Part shown: positions 56,288 to 64,000 of the stretch, one piece after another
Position numbering within the stretch: position 1 is the stretch's first letter
How the letters are laid out: every line of letters begins with the position of its first letter
Assembly (NCBI RefSeq): GCF_003860405.1
Contig: NZ_CP034170.1
Coordinates: 1,612,001-1,676,000, forward strand
DNA from: Nakamurella antarctica
GTDB lineage: Bacteria; Actinomycetota; Actinomycetes; Mycobacteriales; Nakamurellaceae
Length of the DNA: 64,000 nt
Direction: 5' to 3'
Position numbers and translations under genes: made by a program
Notes under the pieces: generated by a model
The model's input: only the letters and a program-made list of their open reading frames with translations
Database searches by the model: none
What the model was told of the DNA's origin: nothing

Positions 56288-56740
56288 ATGACGAACACGC
56301 TGCAGCAGATCCTCCTCACCGCCCAGAAGCGACCGCACGTGGTGGCCGATGTGCGAGCGCTGATCGATAGTGAGGTCGCCGGCAAGGGTGGCGTCAGCGG
56401 GTTGATGCTCAAAGCCGGATTCGCCGCAGCCAAGGCAATTAAGCCCGGGGTCGTGCTGGCCGCCGTCGATGGCTTCCTGGATGAACTGGTCGGCGCTCTT
56501 GATCCGTTCTACCAGCAGTATGGATTGACCAAAGATGTTCACTTTGGTCAGTACCTGGCTGGTCGCAGTGACGAATCATCGGAGGCGTTGCTGACCGTCA
56601 CTGACGCTTGGACGGAACGCACTAGCCGAGATGGAATTAAGAAGATCTACGGAACGTTGCGCCCGAGCGCGAAAAAGCACGTGGTGGACGCACTCCCCCA
56701 GCTCGGCGCCATCATCGAAAAATACGCCGCGACTTCGTGA
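56288..56740 (+). CDS. DUF6918-like protein
   Basis: A 150-residue protein, largely helical, with RPHVVADVRALIDSEVAGKGGVSG near the start (shown in part) and SAKKHVVDALPQLGAIIEKYA at the end. I recognise it as the actinobacterial family labelled DUF6918; the role is unknown. A strong purine-rich site GAGAGGGGGAG lies just before the ATG, so the longer frame from 56180 is not used. It lies 38 bases before argG, which has its own promoter. Confidence 0.75.
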   Translation: MTNTLQQILLTAQKRPHVVADVRALIDSEVAGKGGVSGLMLKAGFAAAKAIKPGVVLAAVDGFLDELVGALDPFYQQYGLTKDVHFGQYLAGRSDESSEALLTVTDAWTERTSRDGIKKIYGTLRPSAKKHVVDALPQLGAIIEKYAATS

Positions 56741-56766
56741 GCGTGGGAAGGCGACGATGAGTCCGC

Positions 56767-58191
<1,425 letters not shown>

Positions 58192-58198
58192 TGAACAA

Positions 58199-58238
58199 AC
58201 GAGTGAGGCCGACTCCCCGGGGAGTCGGCCTCACTCGT
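58199..58238. terminator. Perfect palindrome terminator after argG
   Basis: Two perfect 20-base arms (58199-58218 and 58219-58238) meet without a spacer, so the hairpin can serve both argG and the convergent small gene at 58258-58368. Confidence 0.8.
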
Positions 58239-58257
58239 GCGTCAAGCAGGTGCGTTG

Positions 58258-58368
58258 TTAGTTGCCGTAATTCTTGGTGGAAGCTTTGGCCTTTTTATCG
58301 GCGCGCTTTTCCTTCAAGGACTTAGCGGCTGCGGTCTTGTTTTCTGGCTTTGATGACTTTTCTGCCAT
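58258..58368 (-). CDS. Small lysine-rich protein (36 aa)
   Basis: A 36-residue very basic protein, MAEKSSKPENKTAAAK followed by SLKEKRADKKAKASTKNYGN. AGGAGA lies 11 bases before the ATG. It lies alone between two terminated or divergent units, with the argG hairpin at its 3' end. Similar tiny Lys/Ala-rich proteins with a KSIKEKRA-like core occur in actinobacteria, as far as I recall. RNA or DNA binding is a guess from charge only. Confidence 0.65.
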   Translation of the reverse strand: MAEKSSKPENKTAAAKSLKEKRADKKAKASTKNYGN

Positions 58369-58562
58369 GAGCACTCGATTCTCCTGAAGAAGCGCGGTGG
58401 CCTCGGTACATCCGGATCATACGCTGCCACTCGGCGAGCCCGATGTGCGGCTCTGGCCCTGGCCCTCTGCGCACCATCGGGAGCTTCGCCAGCTGCGGGT
58501 TTCGTCAACTTGTCCAACGGGCAGAGTCTTTTCAGCCCTTTCCACCTCGCCGAGGAGTAGTA

Positions 58563-59768
58563 ATGCCAGATAACGCCGACCACAAGACCATCAGTACGGA
58601 ACCGGTCGACACGCCTGCGCACCCAGGCGTGCCCGTTCAGTACTCCGTCAACAACATCCGCAATACGGTGGCGCCGGGGATGCGTATTGCCGCCGCTTGG
58701 TCGTGGCGGATCATTGTGGTTCTCGCTGCAACTGCCCTTGTCGTGTACATCATCGGTTTTATGTCTGAACTCACGATCCCCATCGCTATTGCGCTGCTGC
58801 TTTCCGCACTTTTGACGCCGCTGAAGAACTTTCTGATCCGTAAAGGGCTCGGTGCGTCAATTGCTGCCATCGTGGTTTTCGTCTGCGGGTTAGCCGCGGG
58901 CATCGGATTAGTGACGCTTGTTGTTCGGCAGTTTATTTCGGGTGCGAAGGACCTATCCGACCAAGTAAGCGGTGGGCTCGGCAAGGTTCAGGACTGGCTA
59001 GTCACTGGTCCACTGAAGATCTCCCAAGATCAGATTGATTCTGCAACGACATCGATTAAAAACAGCGTAGTGGAAAACAAGGACTCGTTGACCTCAGGAG
59101 CACTGAATACGGCGACTTCCGCTGGCCATCTCATCACGGGGTTTGTCCTCGTGCTATTCATTCTCTTCTTCTTCTTGCGCGATGGCAGCGTGATCTGGCA
59201 CTGGTTGGTGGGAATCACCCCCGCCCAATCGAGGGTGCGACTGCGTGGAGCTGGCGAGCGAGCGTGGGCTACTTTAACGGGATATGTGCGGGCCACCGTT
59301 CTGGTGGCTTTTGTCGATGCAGTGGGCATCGGGTTGGGCTTGGTGATTGTCGGCGTGCCGCTCGCGGTCCCATTGACCGCGTTCGTTTTCCTCTCCTCCT
59401 TCATTCCCATCATCGGAGCACTGCTCAGCGGAATCGTGGCCGTGCTGGTTGCCCTGGTGGCGCTTGGACCAGTACAAGCGGTCATTATTTTGGCTGTGGT
59501 AGTTGCTGTTCAACAGCTCGAAGGCCATGTGCTGCAACCGATCTTGCTCGGCCGAGCCGTGAGCCTGCACCCTCTGGGGGTCGCACTTTCCATAGCGGCC
59601 GGTGTGATCGCCTATGGCATTACCGGCGCATTACTGGCCGTGCCGCTGGTGGCATGTATGAACGCGGCGATTAAATTTTTAGCGGGTGAAAGCCGTGCGA
59701 TGTCTACCGCATCGACCGCCTCGGCATCGAGTATTTCGACGGTATCGCAACCCACACCCGCGCCGTGA
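58563..59768 (+). CDS. AI-2E family transporter (PerM-like)
   Basis: A 401-residue membrane protein of the AI-2E/PerM family. It has about eight hydrophobic helices, the segment IPIAIALLLSALLTPLKNFL near the start, LFFFLRDG-like FILFFFLRDGSVIWHWL in the middle and LEGHVLQPILLGRAVSLHPL near the end. Substrates of this family vary and are mostly unknown. GAGGAG sits 5-6 bases before the ATG. The N- and C-terminal tails are Pro/Thr/Ser-rich. It is the last core-like gene before the accessory region. Confidence 0.93.
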   Translation: MPDNADHKTISTEPVDTPAHPGVPVQYSVNNIRNTVAPGMRIAAAWSWRIIVVLAATALVVYIIGFMSELTIPIAIALLLSALLTPLKNFLIRKGLGASIAAIVVFVCGLAAGIGLVTLVVRQFISGAKDLSDQVSGGLGKVQDWLVTGPLKISQDQIDSATTSIKNSVVENKDSLTSGALNTATSAGHLITGFVLVLFILFFFLRDGSVIWHWLVGITPAQSRVRLRGAGERAWATLTGYVRATVLVAFVDAVGIGLGLVIVGVPLAVPLTAFVFLSSFIPIIGALLSGIVAVLVALVALGPVQAVIILAVVVAVQQLEGHVLQPILLGRAVSLHPLGVALSIAAGVIAYGITGALLAVPLVACMNAAIKFLAGESRAMSTASTASASSISTVSQPTPAP

Positions 59769-59838
59769 GTTAACGTCGGTCGTAATCCGTTGGCATCGTG
59801 GAGCGGCGAGCGGAAGCTTTTCTCTCTAAGGAGCCACC

Positions 59839-59970
59839 ATGTCCAGTCCCTATTACCCCACTCGGGGTGTTGGTAACGGTACTGTCATCGGCCCCAACGG
59901 AGTCAGGGATCCGTTGACCTCTGGGCCGTCCTGTCGGTGCGTATGTGTCGGTAAATGGTCATGGGAGTGA
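59839..59970 (+). pseudogene. Small ORF, possibly the 5' end of an interrupted gene
   Basis: A 43-codon frame MSSPYYPTRGVGNGTVIGPN with an ideal ribosome binding site AAGGAG 5 bases before the ATG. From about residue 25 onward it runs through the end of the resolvase gene on the other strand. A well-initiated frame that dives into a mobile-element gene suggests a resident gene cut by an insertion. It may also be a real short peptide. The family is not recognised. Confidence 0.4.
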
Positions 59971-60490
59971 CGGCGCAGGAGGTGGCAATTTCGGCCATGG
60001 TGAACTGCCGGGCGTTGTACATCCGCTGGGCCTTGCCGATCAGCTCCGGGGTCATCTTCGGTTTCCGGCCGCCGTGGCGGCCGCGGCTGCGGGCCGCGAG
60101 CAGGCCGGCCGTCGTTCGCTCTCGAATCAAGGCTGCTTCGTAGTCGGCCATCAGGGCAAACATGCCGAACACCAGCTTGCCGTGGGCGGTGGTGGTGTCG
60201 ACGATGCCGTTGGTCAACGACTGGACGCCCACTTCCCTGCCTTCCAGGGTGGTGACGATGTCGATCAGGTCCCGCAGGTTCCGGCCGAGTCGGTCGATCT
60301 TCCAGATGACCAGGGTGTCGCCGGGTCGGAGATCCTCCTGGCATCGAATCCACTGCGGCCGGTCGGCCTTTGTGCCGGTGGCGGTGTCCGTGTACACCTT
60401 GAGGCACCCCGCGGCGCTCAGCGCGTCGAGCTGCATCTCCGGGTTCTGGTCGGCGGTGCTGACCCTGGCGTACCCGATTTTGTCTCCCAC
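59903..60490 (-). CDS. Serine recombinase (resolvase/invertase family)
   Basis: A 195-residue small serine recombinase. The catalytic serine is in GYARVSTADQN, followed by LVIWKIDRLGRNLRDL and ALIRERTTAGLLAARSRGRHGG. A C-terminal helix-turn-helix (FTMAEIATSCAVTPMTIYRHI) ends it. Such proteins resolve Tn3-type transposition or invert DNA. No transposase, res site or terminal inverted repeats are seen nearby, so this is either a remnant or a stand-alone recombinase. It borders the bacteriocin-like locus. Confidence 0.95.
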   Translation of the reverse strand: MGDKIGYARVSTADQNPEMQLDALSAAGCLKVYTDTATGTKADRPQWIRCQEDLRPGDTLVIWKIDRLGRNLRDLIDIVTTLEGREVGVQSLTNGIVDTTTAHGKLVFGMFALMADYEAALIRERTTAGLLAARSRGRHGGRKPKMTPELIGKAQRMYNARQFTMAEIATSCAVTPMTIYRHIRTDRTAQRSTDP

Positions 60491-60647
60491 GGAACGAGAG
60501 CCTATCGAAAGTCAGCGACCTAGCAGTGTTTCGTTGCGGTGATTATGTGATGAGATTGCGATAGCCCTTGTCAGGCGTCGTCGGAGGTCGCTAGCTCCCG
60601 GCGATCGGGGTCCATCACAGACGTTGGTTTGCGTTAGAGCCGAAACC
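60491..60647. other. Non-coding gap between resolvase and RHH gene
   Basis: About 160 bases upstream of the resolvase. I find no gene and no convincing res site. It probably holds the resolvase promoter. Confidence 0.4.
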
Positions 60648-60672
60648 GGGGGCGGCAAGTTCTGCCGCCTCC
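60648..60672 (-). terminator. Hairpin downstream of RHH gene
   Basis: A 10-base-pair GC-rich stem (GGCGGCA/TGCCGCC core) with a 5-base loop lies 22 bases past the stop of the 51-residue gene. Confidence 0.55.
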
Positions 60673-60694
60673 CTGTGAGTTTTGCGGTCGGGGG

Positions 60695-60850
60695 CTACTT
60701 CAGAAATACCGATCCGTTCTCTGCGATCTCCTTCTGCAGAAGTTCTAGGGCCTTGTGGATAGCATCTGTTCTGGATGTGAACTCCTGCCTGGCGACCAGG
60801 CTGTCGAGGAACTCGATATCTTTGGGCTGTAGCTCGATGGTCGTATCCAT
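60695..60850 (-). CDS. Ribbon-helix-helix (CopG/ParD-like) small protein
   Basis: A 51-residue protein with the pattern of a ribbon-helix-helix regulator: beta strand TTIELQPK, helix DIEFLDSLVARQE, turn FTSRTD, helix AIHKALELLQKEIA. The ATG comes one base after the stop of the fulvocin-like gene (TGACATG), so translation is coupled. There is no toxin partner of the ParE or RelE type beside it. It could regulate the bacteriocin operon, or be an antitoxin-like immunity factor; both are inferences. Confidence 0.75.
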   Translation of the reverse strand: MDTTIELQPKDIEFLDSLVARQEFTSRTDAIHKALELLQKEIAENGSVFLK

Positions 60851-60851
60851 G

Positions 60852-61415
60852 TCAGTTACGGCACAGACCGTTGCAGTTGTAGTTCCACCACGACCCACAG
60901 TCGACATGGTTCTGGCAGTTGGTGCTGAAGCAGTGGGTGGAGTTGTCACACCAGTCATCCTCAGTGGAGCAGGTGCAGGACCGCTGGTCAGCAGGCTGTG
61001 CCACACCGGCGGGGGTCGCGTTTTCTGGTCCGAGGACGGCCATTAACTGCCGCGTCTGGGTGCGCCCGAAGGCCTTCTCCGAAGCCGTCCGCAGCTCCTG
61101 GTCGCTGCGTGACAGCGTAGAGGTGGTGGCTACGGCAGCGAAGGTTGCTGGATTCGCTACGGTTGCCGCCGCTGAGTCCAGAACTTTTACTTGCGCGACT
61201 GTTAGCTGGCCATGGGCGGAGCGGAAGCGCGCGAGTTGCTCGATCCAGAGTTTGCTCTTGGCCGAGGGCGTCAGAGTCTGATAGATCGCCTTCCGGTACT
61301 CCATGGTGTGTGCCGTGATGGCGTCGTAGGTCGAGGGGAGGTTACTCGCGTTTGCTGCCACCCAAGCTCCGGCTTTGTCGGCGCTGGCGTAGGCGGGTAG
61401 TTTCCCGGTGACCAT
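60852..61415 (-). CDS. Fulvocin-C-like bacteriocin precursor, C-terminal part
   Basis: A 187-residue frame resembling bacteriocin fulvocin C-related proteins. A helical leader-like domain is followed by a 42-residue tail with eight cysteines at 147, 149, 156, 162, 167, 173, 181 and 185 (CTCSTEDDWC to NGLCRN). As I recall, myxobacterial fulvocin C is a 45-residue peptide with eight disulfide-bonded cysteines. Just upstream, in the same frame but without a start codon, is a Tat-like signal NRKRFLQLGAGALVAGG. It joins to the thioredoxin-like frame at 61271-61828 if one G is added at 61475-61478. Target and activity are unknown. Confidence 0.78.
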   Translation of the reverse strand: MVTGKLPAYASADKAGAWVAANASNLPSTYDAITAHTMEYRKAIYQTLTPSAKSKLWIEQLARFRSAHGQLTVAQVKVLDSAAATVANPATFAAVATTSTLSRSDQELRTASEKAFGRTQTRQLMAVLGPENATPAGVAQPADQRSCTCSTEDDWCDNSTHCFSTNCQNHVDCGSWWNYNCNGLCRN

Positions 61416-61828
61416 GAGACCACCGGCGACCAGGGCTCCGGCCCCGAGCTGCAGGAACCGTTTGCGGTTGACGGCCCCGGCGGAGTTGAAGCGAGTTCGT
61501 CAGTTGGAGACCCGTTGACCTCGCGTAATTGTCCTAGAGCTCGCAGGACGCTCAGCGTCGAACCGAGACCGAGCCGGCGGACCAACGGAACACCCATCGC
61601 TCTCCCGGTCCAGCCGCGGACTTTCTCACCGTCGACGCTAAACAGGGCCGGTTCCCACACAGCCTGGGATCCAAAAGCTTCCTCCCGCCATCGCACCACC
61701 TCCTGATGGGCCAGAGGTAGGACCTCGAGCTTCCCATCACAGGACGAGGCCATTCGAGCGGACAGTTGCCGGCACTTGGCGCACGACGCATCGAACGCGA
61801 GGACCCAACGGACTTCGGTTTTTTCCAT
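61271..61828 (-). CDS. Thioredoxin-fold CxxC (DCC/DUF393-like) domain, N-terminal part of fulvocin-like gene
   Basis: From the ATG at 61828 the first 105 or so residues form a thioredoxin-like domain (RWVLAFDASCAKCRQLSARM, with CxxC; VWEPALFSVDGEKVRGWTG). After about REVNGSPTDELA the frame turns into low-quality Pro/Ser sequence, because it overlaps the Tat-like signal and start of the fulvocin-like frame. The natural product is probably one protein: CxxC domain, Tat-like signal, leader, Cys-rich tail. The upstream in-frame stretch to 62041 runs into the divergent GntR gene and is rejected. Confidence 0.7.
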   Translation of the reverse strand: MEKTEVRWVLAFDASCAKCRQLSARMASSCDGKLEVLPLAHQEVVRWREEAFGSQAVWEPALFSVDGEKVRGWTGRAMGVPLVRRLGLGSTLSVLRALGQLREVNGSPTDELASTPPGPSTANGSCSSGPEPWSPVVSWSPGNYPPTPAPTKPELGWQQTRVTSPRPTTPSRHTPWSTGRRSIRL

Positions 61829-61842
61829 GGACCGGACGCTAG

Positions 61843-61861
61843 CACTACTAGTCAAATAGTG
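61843..61861. promoter_or_regulatory. Candidate GntR operator between divergent units
   Basis: CACTA and TAGTG arms, 9 bases apart, lie in the 46-base gap between the bacteriocin-like gene and the GntR gene, and TAGTG recurs at 61865-61869. This is a natural site for control of both units by the GntR protein, but binding is inferred. Confidence 0.4.
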
Positions 61862-61874
61862 GAATAGTGAAGAA

Positions 61875-62267
61875 ATGATCCGATTCACTTTGGACCCCCA
61901 GTCCGGCGTCTCCACGTATCTGCAGCTTGTCCACCAGGTCAGACACGCCATCAGGCTGGGTTTGCTGGCCCCCGGCGACCAGCTACCGACCGCTAAAGAT
62001 GTTGTCGCGGACCTAGCCATCAATCCCAATACCGTCCTCAAGGCCTACCGCGACTTGGAACGCGACGGTCTGGTGCAACCCCGGCCCGGGCTGGGAACCT
62101 TCATCAGTGCGACTCTGGGTGATAGTTCACGAGCTGAGAAGGCCCGACTGCAGGAGGAGCTTTCGGACTGGGTGCGTGATGCACTTGAAGCGGGGCTGGA
62201 GCAGGAGGACATCCGGGCGCTGTTCAGCCGTGCATTGCTTGACATCGCCACGAGGGAGTCAGCATGA
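61875..62267 (+). CDS. YtrA-like GntR family regulator
   Basis: A 130-residue regulator, the short YtrA-type with only a winged helix (YLQLVHQVRHAIRLGLLAPGDQLPTAKDVVADLAINPNTVLKAYRDLE, quoted in part) and a brief C-terminal helix region. This subfamily usually sits in front of ABC transporter genes and responds to cell-wall-active compounds. Its stop overlaps the ABC ATPase start by 4 bases. It is divergent from the fulvocin-like gene, 46 bases away, so it may control both. Confidence 0.9.
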   Translation: MIRFTLDPQSGVSTYLQLVHQVRHAIRLGLLAPGDQLPTAKDVVADLAINPNTVLKAYRDLERDGLVQPRPGLGTFISATLGDSSRAEKARLQEELSDWVRDALEAGLEQEDIRALFSRALLDIATRESA

Positions 62268-63247
62268 AGAGCCCCACAACCATCGGCACGGCCAGATTGA
62301 GTTCGGTGACCGCCCTACCGGACCTGCGAAATTGCGAGCTGGAGATCACGGTGTGCCCGGCCATCGAAACCTTTCAGCTGGGCAGACGTTATCGGGGACG
62401 CGCCGCGCTGCATGACTGCTCGATGAGCATCCCGCAGGGCCGGGTGGTGGCGTTGGTCGGTCCGAACGGCTCCGGTAAAACCACGTTGCTGCAGTTGGCC
62501 GTGGGACTGCTGGCCCCGTCGACCGGGACGATCCGGGTTCTTGGCCGCACCCCTGGGCCGGACCTGACCACGCTGAGCAACGTCGCGTTCCTACCTCAGG
62601 AGAAGCCCCTGTACGCCGGTTTCACGGTCAAGGAAATGTTAAAGCTTGGCCAGCGGCTCAACCCTTCCTGGGATGATGAGGCCGCCCGCCGCCGTCTGGC
62701 CGGGCTAAATATCGCCTTAAGCTGGCGGATCGGGAAGCTTTCCGGGGGGCAACACACCCAGGTTGCGCTGACCCTGGCCCTGGCCAAACGCCCGAAACTG
62801 CTGCTGCTCGATGAGCCGTTGGCGGACCTGGACCCGCTGGCCCGGCACGAGGTCATGGCATCGGTCATGACCGCCGTCGCCGAAGACCAACTCACCGTCG
62901 TCCTGTCGTCCCACGTGATGCCTGATCTGAAGGAAACTTGCGATTGGTTGGTGGTGCTCAATAACGGCCGTGTCCAGGTCAGCGGTGATATCACCGACCT
63001 ATTGGAAGACCACCAGGTGCTCACCGGACCGCTCGAACTGGCCGACCACCTGAACTCCCGGATCGAGGTGGTCGACGAGATCCGCACCGACCGTCAAGTC
63101 ACCATGCTGGTGCGACACGCACAACCCCGTTGCATCCTGGACCCCCGGTGGGAAACCCGTCCGGTCGGCTTGGAGCAACTGGTGCTGGGCTATATGCGCG
63201 CTCCCGGGCAGTCCACCTTTCAACACCCCGTTGCGGCGAGGTCATGA
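62264..63247 (+). CDS. ABC transporter ATP-binding protein
   Basis: A 327-residue ATPase. An untypical 45-residue N-terminal stretch precedes the fold. Walker A is LVGPNGSGKTT, the Q-loop is VAFLPQEKPLYAGFT, the signature is KLSGGQHTQ and Walker B is LLLLDEPLADLDP. The C-terminal 90 residues are an accessory domain. It is cotranslated with the GntR gene and followed by a permease gene 16 bases later. Export of, or immunity to, the adjacent bacteriocin-like product is possible. Confidence 0.93.
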   Translation: MKSPTTIGTARLSSVTALPDLRNCELEITVCPAIETFQLGRRYRGRAALHDCSMSIPQGRVVALVGPNGSGKTTLLQLAVGLLAPSTGTIRVLGRTPGPDLTTLSNVAFLPQEKPLYAGFTVKEMLKLGQRLNPSWDDEAARRRLAGLNIALSWRIGKLSGGQHTQVALTLALAKRPKLLLLDEPLADLDPLARHEVMASVMTAVAEDQLTVVLSSHVMPDLKETCDWLVVLNNGRVQVSGDITDLLEDHQVLTGPLELADHLNSRIEVVDEIRTDRQVTMLVRHAQPRCILDPRWETRPVGLEQLVLGYMRAPGQSTFQHPVAARS

Positions 63248-63263
63248 CCAGGAGGGAACGACC

Positions 63264-64000
63264 ATGCTGTGGCTAACGCTCCGCCAGTACCGCACTCACC
63301 TGCTCGCCACCGGGGGCATTCTGTTGGCCTTGGCCGCGGTGCTACTGATCCATGGCCTGCTGACCCAATCGTTCATCGCCCAGTCAGCGCCGTTGGGTTG
63401 CCCGTCAACGGCGGCTCGTTGCACCGCCTTCGACCAGCAACTCAAAGGTCGCTATCAACAACTTCAGCCGCTGTTGCAGTACCTGCCCCTGCTCCCTGCC
63501 CTATCGGGGCGTTCTGGGGTGCGCCGTTGCTGGCCCGGGAATACGAACGAGGCACCTACAAACTCGTCTGGACGCAAACAGTTTCACGGCAGAAGTGGCT
63601 GACAGTAAAGCTCAGCGTCATCGGCGCGGCCGCGGCGGTGGGTGGCCTGGCACTGGGTTTGATGATCAGTGCGTGGCTCTCCGTGTTCCGCGGGACCACT
63701 TTCCCCGGCGTCTACCCGGACCGCAGCTTTTTTGAACTCCGTGGAATTGTGCCGGCCGGCTGGTGGCTGTTCTCGTTCATGATCGGCGCCGCCGCTGGCG
63801 CTGTGATCCGCCGGACCCTACCGGCCATGGCCGTCACCATCGTGCTGGCCGTCGCGTTGCTCATGTCATTCAACTCTGCCCGTGACTACGTCTACGCGGC
63901 CCCCGACCAGCTGGTGGTCACCACGCTGCCCGTATCGGCGGCAATACCGGTCGGGTCGTCCTACGTCGACTCGTGGTGGCTTGATCCGCAGGGTAACGCG
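63264..64000 (+). CDS. ABC transporter permease, frameshifted and cut by window end
   Basis: From the ATG at 63264 (AGGAGG about 10 bases upstream) the frame encodes a first membrane helix (GGILLALAAVLLIHGLLT) and a second start of helix (LLQYLPLLPAL). Near 63501 it loses phase. From there the next frame reads on to the window end with permease-like sequence (GAFWGAPLLAREYERGTYK, LVWTQTVSRQKW, then further helices) and no stop. One inserted base near 63501 restores a single membrane protein. It is the partner of the ATPase before it. Confidence 0.75.

Noticed and set aside
59911-61522. Direct repeat ccgttgacctc flanking the resolvase and bacteriocin genes
   Set aside because: An 11-base match within 1.6 kb has a fair chance of occurring by accident, and both copies lie in coding sequence.

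Overview
The window comes from a high-GC actinobacterium. The evidence is a mycothiol ligase (mshC), the uvrC-rapZ-yvcK-whiA and gap-pgk-tpiA-secG blocks, a rimO-pgsA-cinA-clgR run, F420-type LLM and DUF3090/SCO1664 families, a Pol-PE-Lig type LigD, LAxTG cell-wall anchors, and many leaderless promoters of the TAnnnT type. The exact order cannot be fixed from this sequence alone.

Layout. 1-4.8 kb: a P-type ATPase cut by the window edge, small membrane and DUF genes, a dienelactone-hydrolase-like protein, a heliorhodopsin and a Lon-substrate-binding-domain protein. 4.9-9.4 kb: ligD, then thyA-dfrA. 9.4-22 kb: housekeeping operons on the minus strand (clgR, cinA, pgsA, rimO; secG, tpiA, pgk, gap; whiA, yvcK, rapZ, uvrC), with a plus-strand argA-like acetyltransferase between them. 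22-28.8 kb: glgX-treY-treZ, the route from glycogen to trehalose. 28.9-36 kb: metH, a PAC2 protein and a repeat-rich sortase substrate. 36-42.3 kb: a seven-gene minus-strand run (LLM oxidoreductase, uppP, phosphomutase-like, DUF3090, SCO1664-like, metzincin-like protease, mshC). 42.4-49 kb: aldo/keto reductase, RecD2-like helicase, DUF2236, DUF5703, azlCD and an M20 peptidase. 49.2-53.4 kb: tRNA-Leu(GAG), then a desaturase/ferredoxin-reductase pair with a divergent TetR regulator. 53.5-56 kb: a second LAxTG surface protein, broken by a frameshift and carrying a fresh internal duplication. 56.3-59.8 kb: a DUF6918 gene, argG, a tiny basic protein and an AI-2E-type transporter.

59.8-64 kb looks accessory. 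It holds a serine resolvase next to an apparently interrupted small gene, a Cys-rich fulvocin-C-like bacteriocin locus (a CxxC thioredoxin-like domain, a Tat-like signal and an 8-Cys tail, followed by a 51-aa ribbon-helix-helix gene), and a divergent YtrA-like GntR regulator with an ABC ATPase and permease. Three single-base frameshifts fall in the last 10 kb. They may be real decay, programmed shifts, or sequencing errors.

The points most worth following are the heliorhodopsin, the fulvocin-like locus, the protease inserted into the mshC neighbourhood, and the widespread leaderless promoters, which also settle several start codons.
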